Assembly: GCA_963837395.1 (NCBI GenBank)
Contig: CAWINI010000002.1
Span: forward strand, 310,001-374,000
Source of the DNA: CAVZQN01 sp963837395
GTDB taxonomy: Bacteria > Acidobacteriota > HRBIN11 > JAKEFK01
Length of the DNA: 64,000 nt
Direction: 5' to 3'
The notes below the pieces were generated by a model, which worked only from the letters and a program-made list of their open reading frames with translations, was not told the origin of the DNA and made no database searches. The position numbers were made by a program, and so were the translations under genes. Of this stretch, positions 1 through 9,743 are shown piece after piece. Within the stretch, counting starts at the first letter, position 1. Every line of letters begins with the position of its first letter.

Positions 1-1365
1 GGAGGTTTTTATCGCGAAATTGCCGAACGATTACAATTCTACCCACATAACCCTGAACTGATTAAAGAGTTATACAAGATGTCTTTCAGGAAAGCTCCAG
101 CTGATTTCAGGATTCCTTCTTCGTATGCGTACTACCTCGTTTCTCGCAATTGTTGCAAAGAAACTGTTGTGGCACTTTTGGACGAAACATTAAAAAGACA
201 TCCTGCTAGCTGGAAGATGCATCGATTTGCAGCTGCTTACCTTCTTTCTATTGATCAACTAAGCAATGCGTTGCCGCATTTCAGACGCACAATTGAATTG
301 CAACCACTTTCAGCTCAAGAGCTTTATAAAGTCCTGGAACAAAGTGGAGCAGGATTTGAATCGTTGTCAGAGATAACTCCCGACCGCACTACTGCGAAAT
401 TACAGTTGGCTTTTTATCTCTCGGCGAAAGGGAACCCCAGAAACCAAGAATTGAAACATGTATTGGATAACTTGACCGGGATGCCGCTGACTCCTGAGGA
501 AAAACTCTCTGCTGCAGAGATTGCCTTTCAAGCGGGACAGACTGAGCTGGCAAAAAAAATGACATTGTCAGCTCTGCAATCAAAAGAAAATAAGAGCAAG
601 GCATTTCAACTATTAGCAAACATCGCCTGGCAACAACAGGATTGGACTGAATTTGAAAAACGATCAGTTGAGCTTCAGAAATTTTATCTTCAAACTGGCG
701 ACCGCGATAAAGCTGCAGAATCTGCTTTGCAAACCGTTATGCGTCTTGCCTCACGTGAAAATAAAGGAGAAACCAAAAAGCGATTATTGAAGGTATTAGA
801 TGACTATCCGCATTACGCGCCTGCGTATGAACAAATGGCAAACTTTTCACAAAATGAATCTGAAGAAGCAGCTCTGTATTATTGGAAAAAAGCAGTTCAA
901 TTTGCGCCCGAGCGTACGGAATATCAAGATCGCCTGGCACAACAATATCTAAATCGATCGCAAATTAGTGAAGCGGAGGCAATTTACAATCAAATGATTT
1001 TATCCACACGAGACTCGCAAATCGGCTATCTTGGCTTAGCAAAGTGCAGTTTAAGAAAGAATGATCCGCTAATGGCTATTACTATTCTTAAAGACGGATT
1101 ACAAAAGTCAGGAAAATCTGCGGAATTATATTTAGAACTCGGTAAGGTTTCTGATTCGATTCACGATTACAAAAGAGCCGCAAATGCATATCGTGAATTT
1201 AACAGCTTGTCTCCTGATAATGTTGAAGGTTACATTTTGGCAGCTGAGGCATACCAAAATCAGGGCGATTACACATCTGCCAGAGAGTTATTTCAAGAAG
1301 CGCTTAAACGCGATCCGCAAAACCGACATGCAAGTCAATCATTGTTATTACTTGATTCGATGTAA
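1..1365 (+). CDS. TPR-repeat protein, 5' end outside the window
   Basis: The frame is open from base 1 with no stop, so the gene starts to the left of the window; the first ATG inside is at 79. At least 454 residues are visible. Helical TPR-like repeats run through the whole protein, most clearly in the last 150 residues, where units such as AEAIYNQMI, AITILKDGL and ARELFQEALKRDP recur about every 34 residues. There is no enzymatic motif. TPR proteins of this kind often sit at the edge of exopolysaccharide or exosortase loci and act as scaffolds in assembly or secretion. It converges on the tyrosine autokinase gene with a 6-base gap, so the two are not in one operon. The TPR nature is clear, the partner is unknown. 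Confidence 0.8.
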   Translation, partial: GGFYREIAERLQFYPHNPELIKELYKMSFRKAPADFRIPSSYAYYLVSRNCCKETVVALLDETLKRHPASWKMHRFAAAYLLSIDQLSNALPHFRRTIELQPLSAQELYKVLEQSGAGFESLSEITPDRTTAKLQLAFYLSAKGNPRNQELKHVLDNLTGMPLTPEEKLSAAEIAFQAGQTELAKKMTLSALQSKENKSKAFQLLANIAWQQQDWTEFEKRSVELQKFYLQTGDRDKAAESALQTVMRLASRENKGETKKRLLKVLDDYPHYAPAYEQMANFSQNESEEAALYYWKKAVQFAPERTEYQDRLAQQYLNRSQISEAEAIYNQMILSTRDSQIGYLGLAKCSLRKNDPLMAITILKDGLQKSGKSAELYLELGKVSDSIHDYKRAANAYREFNSLSPDNVEGYILAAEAYQNQGDYTSARELFQEALKRDPQNRHASQSLLLLDSM

Positions 1366-1371
1366 AGCTGA

Positions 1372-3642
1372 TCAGCTTTTCGGTGGTGGAGGCGGCAAAG
1401 CGGATTCGTTTTTCTTTTCTTCTTTTACATAACTGTAGGGATAATTGGAGAAGTAACTGTAGTAATAATAAGGATCATTTAAATCAATACTGTTGAGTAC
1501 TACTCCAGCTAATACTGCATCCGATTTTTCAAGCTTCTGACGAGCCATTTGAACGACTTCACGCGGTGTTTCGCCTCCGCGGATCACCATTACTACACAA
1601 CTGCACTTGGCGGCAAGAATAAAAGAATCTGCCACAGGCATCAGGGGAGGAGTGTCCAGAATTACATGATCAAAATTCTGACGGAGTCCTTGAATCAAAT
1701 GTTCCATCCTGCTGGAAGAAAGCAATTCAGCAGGACGTGGAGTTTTTCTTCCACTGGTAATCAAGGACAATCCTTTAACACTCGAAGGAAGTAAAACATC
1801 TTCCAGCGGAGCATCGCTGGTAAGAAAACCGCTAAGACCAATTTCGTTCGGAACATTCCAGATGTGGTGAATGCGTGGATTACGCATATCTGCATCTACA
1901 AGCGCTACGCGTTTCTGCATCTGCGCAAGGGAAATGGCAAGATTACATGCAGTGAAAGTTTTTCCTTCACCCGGGCGGCTGCTGGTAATCAAAATATCGT
2001 GCGGCGGTGCTTCTGGAAACGAAAGAAGCAAAGACGTACGTACGGTTCTGAAAGCTTCAGTTACCATCGAACTTGGATCATGAAGCGACATCAAATCTGC
2101 GGAAGAATGGCGATGATCGGAGTTCACAGGTTTTAAAGCCGGCTTAGCAGATCCGTTGTTTTGTTCTTCATCAGGAAAAACATAACGTGGAATAATTCCT
2201 AAGAAAGGCATTTGAGCATAGCGTTCTACATCATCGGATGATTTGATAGTCCTATCAAAATATTCAAGAAGAAACGACAAACCAACAGCCACAACCAGAC
2301 CAATAAACACTGAATAGATCAAATTGCGTTTGATGTTTGGTTCAAAGATTCCGGATGGCATTTCGGCGCGATCAACGATCCGAATTGTAGTTGCTTTCTT
2401 CTCAGTTAATTGTGCAGAGACATCCGTTTCGTTTTGTCTTTTCAATAAAGATTCAAGCAGCTGTTTTTTGCCTTCAATCGCCGATGCTAACCGTTCATAA
2501 CTGAATTCATTGCGATACATTTCAACAGATTGCCGTTTGAAGCTCTGCATCTGATTTTGAAGTGCATTTTCTTTTCCTAATGATTCTTGATACTGAGACC
2601 GTGCACCAGCCAGAGTCTTTTGATAAATTTCTGTAGTTTCTTCATCCAATCTTTTTTGCAACTGATCCATTTGCGATTTGAGTCTTTGCATTTCCGGATA
2701 ATCAGGTTTATATGTTTTGGACTTTTCGGTGTATTGACGTTCCAGGGTTACATGTTCCGTTTTTAATTGTTGTACAATTCCGCTGGTCGCAACTTCAGGC
2801 AACGCATCCTTGTTTGCAGATTGAAGATCTTTATAATGAACTTCCCGCGAAATTCGCTCCTGCGTAGCAACGGATAATGCTCCATTTAAATCTTCAAGCG
2901 TTTTTGAACTCATGGACCGGTCTTGATCTAGCTTTACAACTTGTTTTTCAAGACTGTAATTCTGTAGACTTTTTTCCTTATCCGCTATTTCTCCCTGGAT
3001 CGTTTTAATCTGTTCTGACAATAACTCTTCAGCTTTCTGCGTGTATTGATATTGAGAAGCGAGTGAATATTCAACATATTCTTCTGCCCATGCATTCGCT
3101 AAAGTCATCGAAAGTTTTGGATCTGGTGTGGTGAAAATAATTTCGCAAAGATTTGTTCCCTTAACAGGAGCCACTTCTACCATTCCAAGCAGCTGACCTG
3201 TCAGCTGTTTGATTTCTTCTTCACGCTTTTGTCCTGCCAGGGCCAATTTTGGATTTCCTTTTTGCGCCGGAGGCGCAAGATCCATCGATGTCAAATTCAG
3301 CCGTTCAATGACTCTTCTTGCAAGACTTTTACTTACCAGTAACTTGAACTGAGTATTGAAAAAAGATTCATATTGTTGCCAGTTGTAAGCCTCTGAAATC
3401 ACGTCAGGCACAAACGCATATCCGGATCGATCTATATATAACGAAGAAGTGCTTCTATAGAGTGGGGTTTGTCGGTAGCTGTAGATTGTGATTCCAGTGA
3501 CCACTAAAGCGAGGACAATGAAAATCATCCATCGTCTTTTTACGAGAACTAAAAGATATTCTCGGAGATGGATCTCCTGATCTTCTACCTCCCGATCAAA
3601 AGACACAAGCTGTTTTTCTTTGGTACTCAAGCTGTACATCAT
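1372..3642 (-). CDS. Polysaccharide co-polymerase / tyrosine autokinase (Wzc/GumC-CpsD type)
   Basis: A 756-residue inner-membrane protein that controls chain length in Wzy-dependent polysaccharide synthesis. A Wzz domain with a first membrane segment (about residues 37-58) is followed by a long periplasmic coiled coil (about 190-430), a second membrane segment (about 440-462) and a cytoplasmic BY-kinase domain. The kinase has Walker A RPGEGKT (556-562), Walker A' VALVDAD (about 579) and Walker B VILDTPP (about 660). The C-terminus carries a cluster of eight tyrosines (about 724-739, PYYYYSYFSNYPYSY), the autophosphorylation tail expected of this family, then a poly-proline end. The start is ATG-ATG. 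It is divergent from the following genes and very probably works with the Wza-like exporter at 11203 and the polymerase at 25226. Confidence 0.93.
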   Translation of the reverse strand: MMYSLSTKEKQLVSFDREVEDQEIHLREYLLVLVKRRWMIFIVLALVVTGITIYSYRQTPLYRSTSSLYIDRSGYAFVPDVISEAYNWQQYESFFNTQFKLLVSKSLARRVIERLNLTSMDLAPPAQKGNPKLALAGQKREEEIKQLTGQLLGMVEVAPVKGTNLCEIIFTTPDPKLSMTLANAWAEEYVEYSLASQYQYTQKAEELLSEQIKTIQGEIADKEKSLQNYSLEKQVVKLDQDRSMSSKTLEDLNGALSVATQERISREVHYKDLQSANKDALPEVATSGIVQQLKTEHVTLERQYTEKSKTYKPDYPEMQRLKSQMDQLQKRLDEETTEIYQKTLAGARSQYQESLGKENALQNQMQSFKRQSVEMYRNEFSYERLASAIEGKKQLLESLLKRQNETDVSAQLTEKKATTIRIVDRAEMPSGIFEPNIKRNLIYSVFIGLVVAVGLSFLLEYFDRTIKSSDDVERYAQMPFLGIIPRYVFPDEEQNNGSAKPALKPVNSDHRHSSADLMSLHDPSSMVTEAFRTVRTSLLLSFPEAPPHDILITSSRPGEGKTFTACNLAISLAQMQKRVALVDADMRNPRIHHIWNVPNEIGLSGFLTSDAPLEDVLLPSSVKGLSLITSGRKTPRPAELLSSSRMEHLIQGLRQNFDHVILDTPPLMPVADSFILAAKCSCVVMVIRGGETPREVVQMARQKLEKSDAVLAGVVLNSIDLNDPYYYYSYFSNYPYSYVKEEKKNESALPPPPPKS

Positions 3643-3707
3643 ATTATGTTCATAGTGCTTGAGTCAAAAAAATCATCGGAATTTAAAGATTTTCCCGACG
3701 ATGAAGT

Positions 3708-3739
3708 TTGACTTTAGACCTTACATCATTCATACTCAA
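3708..3739. promoter_or_regulatory. Overlapping divergent promoter candidates
   Basis: On the plus strand TTGACT (3708-3713), a 17-base spacer and CATACT (3731-3736) would start transcription near 3743, in front of the ATG at 3764. On the minus strand TTGAGT (complement of 3734-3739), a 17-base spacer and TAAAGT (complement of 3711-3716) point toward the tyrosine autokinase. The two share nearly all bases, so polymerase binding on one side should exclude the other. Matches to consensus are moderate (5/6 and 4/6; 4/6 and 4/6). Confidence 0.3.
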
Positions 3740-3763
3740 CGCGTTATTTTTACGCCTGTGGGT

Positions 3764-4282
3764 ATGAGAGCCGGTAGTTTTAATAAGGGTGCCGCTCGAA
3801 TTTTCTTTCTTATAAGTCTTCTTTTCTTTCCATTTCCATCATTCGCTGCAGCTAAAAAAGATGCATACATTGCAGGAAAAGTTTACGACCAACCTCAAGC
3901 TCAGCCGTTGAAAGGTGTTATTGTTCGTATCGTAAATCTGGATACCGGCGAAGCATATCAGGCTAAGACCGATAAAGATGGATGTTACAGCTTTATGAAG
4001 ATTCCAGAGGCGTCATACTCTCTTTCGGTTTCATACAATAATCAAGATTACTTGCTTGCAGAAAAGATTAAGGTTCAGAAAGTAGAGGGGAATGATGTTG
4101 TTGTTGCCAGTTGTGTGGCGCTGGCAGACAAAAATACTCTGGTACAGTTGCAAACTTGTCATGTCTGTTCGAAGGGGATTCCTGCCTGGGTCATTTTAGT
4201 ACCGGCAGGTGGGACTGCTGTTGGTGTACTCACTGCAATTCTTATTACAGATGAACCATCAGCAAGTCCATCAAGGCCATAA
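3764..4282 (+). CDS. Secreted or anchored protein with carboxypeptidase-regulatory-like domain
   Basis: From ATG 3764 the protein has 172 residues: a short basic N-terminus, a hydrophobic signal segment (IFFLISLLFFPFP then FAAA), one beta-sandwich of the CarboxypepD_reg/SdrD_B type (AGKVYDQ...LKGVIVRIVN...TDKDGCYSF) and a C-terminal hydrophobic stretch (WVILVPAGG to AILIT) that may anchor it. A CHVC pair precedes the membrane segment. The frame is open further upstream to a TTG at 3659, but that would put the signal peptide about 50 residues inside, and the promoter candidate ends near 3743, so 3764 is preferred. It lies 36 bases before the C25 peptidase gene and may be co-transcribed. Role unknown; such domains are common on surface proteins. 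Confidence 0.65.
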   Translation: MRAGSFNKGAARIFFLISLLFFPFPSFAAAKKDAYIAGKVYDQPQAQPLKGVIVRIVNLDTGEAYQAKTDKDGCYSFMKIPEASYSLSVSYNNQDYLLAEKIKVQKVEGNDVVVASCVALADKNTLVQLQTCHVCSKGIPAWVILVPAGGTAVGVLTAILITDEPSASPSRP

Positions 4283-4318
4283 TTCTTACTTCTATTGTGT
4301 GTCAGGGGGCGGGGGACA

Positions 4319-7300
4319 ATGTTTTGTGATTTTGCGCAAAATGCAAAAACGATGATCAGATTTTTGATTCGCAACATCCTTTTGATGGCGATCTTTCTGA
4401 TGGCCATTCCTTTTGTTATTGAAGCCGGTGTCATCAAAACGGGTTCATTCACCAAATCCACAACTACTGGAAATCAGGTCATCGCGCATGGCCTTGGTAC
4501 AACTCCGAAAGCCATGATCTTTTGGACCACTGGCCGAAATAATGAAGCATTCGGCACTAGTTTTCATTATTCGTTTGGCGCTACAGACGGGACAACCAGC
4601 CGATGTTCATCCGCTGCTAGCCAGAATGCCGCGGGAACATCCAATGCAAGCCGTCGTATTTCCACCACGCCTATCACAATCGTGGAATGGGGGGAAACTG
4701 TTATTGCTGAAGCATCATTTGGTTCATGGAATGCCACGAATATTACGTTAAATTGGACAACCAATAACAATCAAGGTTACGTCATCCATTTCGTAGCAAT
4801 CGGAGGAACAGATGTTCAAGCCAAAGTTCTTGGTTGGACAATGCCCACGGCTACCGGGAATTTTTCAGTAACCGGTACCGGATTTCGTCCGGATGTTGTA
4901 ATCCATTCGCATGTTGGAAGCGGATATACGGGTGCTATAGGCAGCAGTGCAACAAATGCTGGAATCGCCACAGGAATCATGGACACTGATGGCGACCTCT
5001 GGTCAAGCGAAGTCTTTATTGTTGATGGTGCTGGAACCAGCGATACCCAGCGACATCAAAGGACGGATGCCTGTTTCACTGCAATTGACAACGGCCTTGG
5101 TGTTACGAAACGGGCAACTTTAGCTTCAATGAATGCGAATGGATTTACATTGAACTTCAGTACCGCAAACGGCAATGCAGCGAATGCATTTTCACTTGCA
5201 CTAAAAGGTTTGAACTCACATACCGGAAGTTTTAACAAAACCACAGCAGCAGCTCCGGCATCGCAAACAATTACCGGAGTTGGATTTACTCCAACGTTCG
5301 TTTGGTTTTCCAGTTTTATGGATACGGCCGAGGGTGCCCCCGTGGATGAAGCACGATATGGCGTCGGCGCTTCCGATGGTACAACCGAAGGAAGTTCAAC
5401 ATTTCAAGATACGAATAACTTGAATACCACGAGCGTAGATTCAATCGATAAAACCAGCAAAGTATTCATGAAAGTAGACAACAATACTCCAACAATTAAT
5501 GCTGAAGCAGACTTTACATCTTTCACTGCGACAGGCTTCACGATCAACTGGACTACAAATGATAATGTTGCTACGCAAATTCTATATTTTGTTCTTGCTC
5601 CGCTTGCTCCAACAAAAGTAAGCCTCAAATCGTTTCAAGCATTTCAATCAGGATCTGAAGTTCAACTTCGCTGGCGTACCGGATATGAAGTGGATAATTT
5701 AGGCTTTTCAATTTATCGCGAAATAAACGGACAGGAAGAAAAATTAAATCCTTCGATCATTGCTGGAACAGCGATGATTACTGGAGCATCAAAACCAGTT
5801 CAAGCCGGATGGTCTTATTCATGGAAAGACTTGTTGCCAGCGAATGTTGCGAATGTGAAATACTGGCTGGAAGATATCGATTTAAATGGAGAACGAACAC
5901 GTTATGGCCCAATCTTTCCTGAGCTAGTTGATGCATTACCGCAATCTCAAAACGTTCGATTGCTAAATCAAATTAATTCGCCTTATCAGGCTCTGACGAA
6001 ATCAGTTTTGAATGAAAACAGGTCTGCATCTGGAAAAGATGTTAAGAAACAAAAACAGCTTGCAGCAAGCAATGCCATTAAGCTTTACACGAAAGATCCT
6101 GGTTGGTATCGCGTTACGCAGTCACAGCTTGTTGCTGCAGGGCTTGATCCTGCTTCCGACCCGCGTAAATTCCAGCTTTACTTAAATGGAAAACAACAAG
6201 CGATTTTAGTTGCCGGTCAAGAGGATGGAAGCTTTGATCCACAAGATACCGTGGAATTTTATGGAACGGGAATAGATACGCCATATTCTGATCAGCAGGT
6301 TTATTGGCTGCTTGCAGCATCCAAAGCTGGAAAGCGGATTAAAAATTCATCCGCTTCAGGAGCACCTCCCGCACCAATCAGCTTTTCTCAAACTGTCGAA
6401 CTTAAGGGCAGTACGATTTATTTTGCAGCATTGAACAATGGCGATGCCGAAAATTTCTTTGGTGCATTGGTGAATACAACTCCAGTAGATCAAATACTGC
6501 AGCTTCCAAATCTGGATCCTTCAGCCGCCACCGAAGCTCTTCTCGAAGTTTCACTTCAAGGAGTAACTGATGATCCTGAATCCACACCGGATCACAGTGT
6601 TGCTGTATCAATCAATAACAACGCCCTTGGTCCAATCGTGTTTGATGGCCAGCAACTTATGAAACAGCAATTTCAGATTCCACAATCCTGGCTAGTTGAA
6701 GGACAAAATACTATAACTTTAACAGCACAAGGCGGCGCTCAGGATGTATCACTGGTTGAATCGATCCGGATCACGTACTTGCATACTTATAACGCGGATA
6801 CCGATAGTTTGATTTGCACTGCTCCTGGTAAAACCGAAATCAGAATCGGCGGCTTCAGCCAGCCGCAGATCCGCATTTTTGATATTACAAAACCGAACAG
6901 GATCCGCGAAATTTCTGGCACGATAATTCCCGAAGGAACAACGTACACAATCGTTGCATCATTAAAGAAGGGAGCTGAACGAACATTATTAGCACTAACT
7001 GAAAACAAGATTGCAGCTCCGGCCGCGCTTAAAATCAACAGTCCTTCGTCATGGCGTGATAATAGCAATGCATCAGATGCGGTCTACGTTACCCACAATG
7101 ATTTCATCGGAGCGGTTACTTCACTGCAGCAATTCAGGCAATCTCAGGGAATTTCTGTAGCCCTTATCGATGTTGAAGATATATATGATGAATTTAATTT
7201 TGGTGTGCCGGATCCATTAGCGATAAAAACGTTTCTGAACACCGCGAATACTAAATGGTCCACACCTCCACATTCGGTGTTACTTGCCGGTGATGCAAGC

Positions 7301-8107
7301 TTTGATCCTCGAAATTATTTAGGACTGGGTGCTTTCGATTTTGTTCCTACCGGTACAGTAGCTACCAGTTCCGGTGAAACTGCATCGGATGATTGGATTG
7401 TAGACTTCAATAATGATTCGCATCCTGATATGGCAGTGGGAAGAATTCCAAGTCGTACGATGCAGGAAGCCTTGGACACGATCAATAAAATCATTCAATA
7501 TGATCAATCGCCACCCAGTGGTGGCTGGAAACAAGAGATCATGATGGTAGCCGATAACAATGACACAGTTGATTATGAAAGTGCATCTTCCGAATTGGCA
7601 ACTGTGATTCCTGAGAATTTAAGTATTACAAATGTCTTCCTGGGACAATCCGATCCATCTACGGCACGCAGTCAAATCTTAAATGGAATTGAAAATGGAA
7701 AACTGATTGTTCATTACCTCGGTCACGGATCTGTAGAAGTTTGGGCAGCGGAAGATTTATTGACATCACCAGATGCAGAGGCATTTACAAACGGATTACG
7801 TTTGCCTTTTGTTGTGGCACTGAATTGTTTGAACGGATATTTTCACGATGTTTTCACAAACAGTTTAGCTGAAGCATTTTTGCGAAATCCAAATGGCGGC
7901 GCTGTTGCTGTTTGGGCATCATCAGGATTCACTGAAACCAGCAGACAGACTCCAATGGACAAAGCTTTTCTGCAATGGCTATTTAATCCAGATGAACCGG
8001 TAACTTTAGGTGAAGCTATTTTCAGGGCAAAACAAATTCCAATTGAAGGTGATGTAAGTCGTACATGGATTTTGTTTGGTGATCCTTTAACACGAATATA
8101 TCCGTAA
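4319..8107 (+). CDS. Secreted C25 (gingipain-like) cysteine peptidase
   Basis: About 1262 residues. The start at 4319 follows a GGGGGCGGGGGA stretch; ATG 4352 (MIRFLIRN) would also give a good signal peptide. The N-terminal third contains two copies of a beta-rich domain of about 180 residues (each begins TGSF and ends near NWTTN). The catalytic C25 domain is at the C-terminus: His of YLGHGSVEVW (base 7724) and Cys of ALNCLNGYF (base 7826), 34 residues apart as in gingipains. Before it is LLAGDASFDPRN, a typical C25 signature. No Por-type C-terminal sorting domain is seen; the protein stops at LFGDPLTRIYP, so export is probably Sec-only. It directly precedes the peptide cassette, so a role in processing is possible but unproven. 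Confidence 0.85.
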   Translation: MFCDFAQNAKTMIRFLIRNILLMAIFLMAIPFVIEAGVIKTGSFTKSTTTGNQVIAHGLGTTPKAMIFWTTGRNNEAFGTSFHYSFGATDGTTSRCSSAASQNAAGTSNASRRISTTPITIVEWGETVIAEASFGSWNATNITLNWTTNNNQGYVIHFVAIGGTDVQAKVLGWTMPTATGNFSVTGTGFRPDVVIHSHVGSGYTGAIGSSATNAGIATGIMDTDGDLWSSEVFIVDGAGTSDTQRHQRTDACFTAIDNGLGVTKRATLASMNANGFTLNFSTANGNAANAFSLALKGLNSHTGSFNKTTAAAPASQTITGVGFTPTFVWFSSFMDTAEGAPVDEARYGVGASDGTTEGSSTFQDTNNLNTTSVDSIDKTSKVFMKVDNNTPTINAEADFTSFTATGFTINWTTNDNVATQILYFVLAPLAPTKVSLKSFQAFQSGSEVQLRWRTGYEVDNLGFSIYREINGQEEKLNPSIIAGTAMITGASKPVQAGWSYSWKDLLPANVANVKYWLEDIDLNGERTRYGPIFPELVDALPQSQNVRLLNQINSPYQALTKSVLNENRSASGKDVKKQKQLAASNAIKLYTKDPGWYRVTQSQLVAAGLDPASDPRKFQLYLNGKQQAILVAGQEDGSFDPQDTVEFYGTGIDTPYSDQQVYWLLAASKAGKRIKNSSASGAPPAPISFSQTVELKGSTIYFAALNNGDAENFFGALVNTTPVDQILQLPNLDPSAATEALLEVSLQGVTDDPESTPDHSVAVSINNNALGPIVFDGQQLMKQQFQIPQSWLVEGQNTITLTAQGGAQDVSLVESIRITYLHTYNADTDSLICTAPGKTEIRIGGFSQPQIRIFDITKPNRIREISGTIIPEGTTYTIVASLKKGAERTLLALTENKIAAPAALKINSPSSWRDNSNASDAVYVTHNDFIGAVTSLQQFRQSQGISVALIDVEDIYDEFNFGVPDPLAIKTFLNTANTKWSTPPHSVLLAGDASFDPRNYLGLGAFDFVPTGTVATSSGETASDDWIVDFNNDSHPDMAVGRIPSRTMQEALDTINKIIQYDQSPPSGGWKQEIMMVADNNDTVDYESASSELATVIPENLSITNVFLGQSDPSTARSQILNGIENGKLIVHYLGHGSVEVWAAEDLLTSPDAEAFTNGLRLPFVVALNCLNGYFHDVFTNSLAEAFLRNPNGGAVAVWASSGFTETSRQTPMDKAFLQWLFNPDEPVTLGEAIFRAKQIPIEGDVSRTWILFGDPLTRIYP

Positions 8108-8150
8108 TGGATGTATACTATTTCTGTTGAAAAGGGAGAAGTAAAAGATT

Positions 8151-8447
8151 TTGACTGCGTGCTATAGCCGCAATCATGATGTTGTTAACCGGTCAATTGC
8201 CGGCGAAACAATTCTCGTCCCCATCAAAAATCACACCGGAAATCTTGGATCCATTTACACTTTAAATGAAGTGGGAGGACTGATCTGGGAAATGATTGAC
8301 GGTCGTACTCCACTTCACAAGATCGTTGAATCCGTAGTCGAGACTTACCAGGTCACTGATGATGAAGCATTGCGCGATGTTTCTGTTTTCTTAAGTACTC
8401 TGGAAAACGCAGGCCTCATTTGTACTTCGCAGAGTTCGGAGGAATAA
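8151..8447 (+). CDS. PqqD-like peptide-binding protein
   Basis: A 98-residue protein of PqqD/RRE size and pattern: N-terminal beta strands with YTLNEVGGLIWEMIDG, then helices (LHKIVESVVETYQVTDDEALRDVSVFL), then a short C-terminal strand. PqqD-like domains bind leader peptides and present them to radical SAM enzymes. The start codon is TTG, 10 bases after AAGGGAGAAG. The stop is 3 bases before the radical SAM gene. Related free-standing PqqD proteins also occur with HPr-kinase-like genes in exopolysaccharide loci, where their role is not established. The family call is firm; the client is inferred to be the peptide at 9744. Confidence 0.88.
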   Translation: MTACYSRNHDVVNRSIAGETILVPIKNHTGNLGSIYTLNEVGGLIWEMIDGRTPLHKIVESVVETYQVTDDEALRDVSVFLSTLENAGLICTSQSSEE

Positions 8448-8450
8448 CCT

Positions 8451-9731
8451 TTGGAGACTGAACGGTATGGGGACTTCAGTCTTGGATTACATCAACGTGT
8501 CGTAGCTCACAGAATCCCCATAACCGGAACTGTTGAAATTAGCAGGCGATGTCCGCTGGCCTGCGCGCATTGTTATAACAATCTTCCAATGGCTGATCGA
8601 GCCGCTCAACTTGGCGAGCTTTCTTTTGATGAACATTGCAGAATTCTGGACGAAATCTCTGATGCCGGATGTTTCTGGTTGCTTTTTACCGGCGGAGAAA
8701 TTTTTGCAAGAAAAGACTTCTTAGATATTTATACTTACGCTAAACGGAAAGGATTTCTGATAACGCTTTTTACGAATGGTACTTTGATCACTCCAAAAAT
8801 TGCAGACTATCTCACTGAATGGCAGCCGTTTGCGATTGAAATTACGCTGTATGGCAGAACGAAATTAACCTACGAAAAGTTAACTCGCGTTCCGGGCTCA
8901 TTTGATCGATGCATGCGAGGAATTCAATTACTGAAAGAAAGAGGGTTGCCTTTAAAACTAAAAACTGTTGGTGTCAGCATTAATAAACATGAAATCGGTG
9001 AAATGAAACAGTATGTTGAACAGGAACTTGGATTGGAATTTAAGTTTGATGCGATGATCAATCCGCGGATCGACTGTTCACAAAGTCCGATAGCAGTGCG
9101 ATTGAAACCGCACGAAGTGGTAGAGCTTGATCTGCACGACGCAGACAGAATGTCTGAATGGCAAAAATTTGGTGAACAGTTCAACGGTCCGGTTCATTCA
9201 GCAGAACAAAGTGATGAGTTATACCACTGCGGCGGCGGCATAAATTCCTTCGCCATTGATCCATATGGAATGCTCAGCATTTGTGTTCTATCGCAGGTCG
9301 ATCAATACGATCTCCGCAAAGGAAGTTTTAAAGAAGGGTGGGAAAAATTTCTTTTTCAAATCCGCCACGGAAAAAAGATCAACACACTTACCAAGTGTGT
9401 GAAATGTGAAATCAAATCGATGTGCGGAATGTGTCCGGCAAATGGTGAACTTGAAAACGGAGATGCAGAGAAACCTGTAGATTTCTTATGTCATGTGGCG
9501 CATTTAAGAGCTCATGCATTTGATTTTCCTGTTAAACCTCACGGCGCATGTGAATATTGTCCGGGAGGAACAGGATATCCAGACTTGATACAATCGGTAG
9601 AGGAACTTAAGAAAACGCAATTTGATAAACGATTCGTGGCGGTTTCGACAAACTCAAAAGTTATAGAACAGAATTCTTGTTCAACAGGCGGATGTGCATC
9701 TTGTGGATTATCGTCCGTGCATCATCCTTAA
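8451..9731 (+). CDS. Radical SAM/SPASM peptide-modifying enzyme
   Basis: A 426-residue radical SAM protein. The [4Fe-4S]-SAM motif CPLACAHC places Cys34, Cys38 and Cys41; LFTGGE follows. A SPASM region has YHCGGG, ISICVL, then CVKCEIKSMCGMC and a later Cys, enough ligands for auxiliary clusters. The C-terminus adds two more Cys groups not needed for SPASM: CEYC near residue 365 and a final tail with NSCSTGGCASCG. The start codon is TTG after a GGAGG sequence that lies at the end of the PqqD gene, so the two are translationally close. The precursor-like peptide starts 12 bases downstream. Families with this architecture install thioether, C-C or similar crosslinks in ribosomal peptides. The exact chemistry cannot be read from sequence. 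Confidence 0.92.
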   Translation: METERYGDFSLGLHQRVVAHRIPITGTVEISRRCPLACAHCYNNLPMADRAAQLGELSFDEHCRILDEISDAGCFWLLFTGGEIFARKDFLDIYTYAKRKGFLITLFTNGTLITPKIADYLTEWQPFAIEITLYGRTKLTYEKLTRVPGSFDRCMRGIQLLKERGLPLKLKTVGVSINKHEIGEMKQYVEQELGLEFKFDAMINPRIDCSQSPIAVRLKPHEVVELDLHDADRMSEWQKFGEQFNGPVHSAEQSDELYHCGGGINSFAIDPYGMLSICVLSQVDQYDLRKGSFKEGWEKFLFQIRHGKKINTLTKCVKCEIKSMCGMCPANGELENGDAEKPVDFLCHVAHLRAHAFDFPVKPHGACEYCPGGTGYPDLIQSVEELKKTQFDKRFVAVSTNSKVIEQNSCSTGGCASCGLSSVHHP

Positions 9732-9743
9732 GAAGGTATAAAT

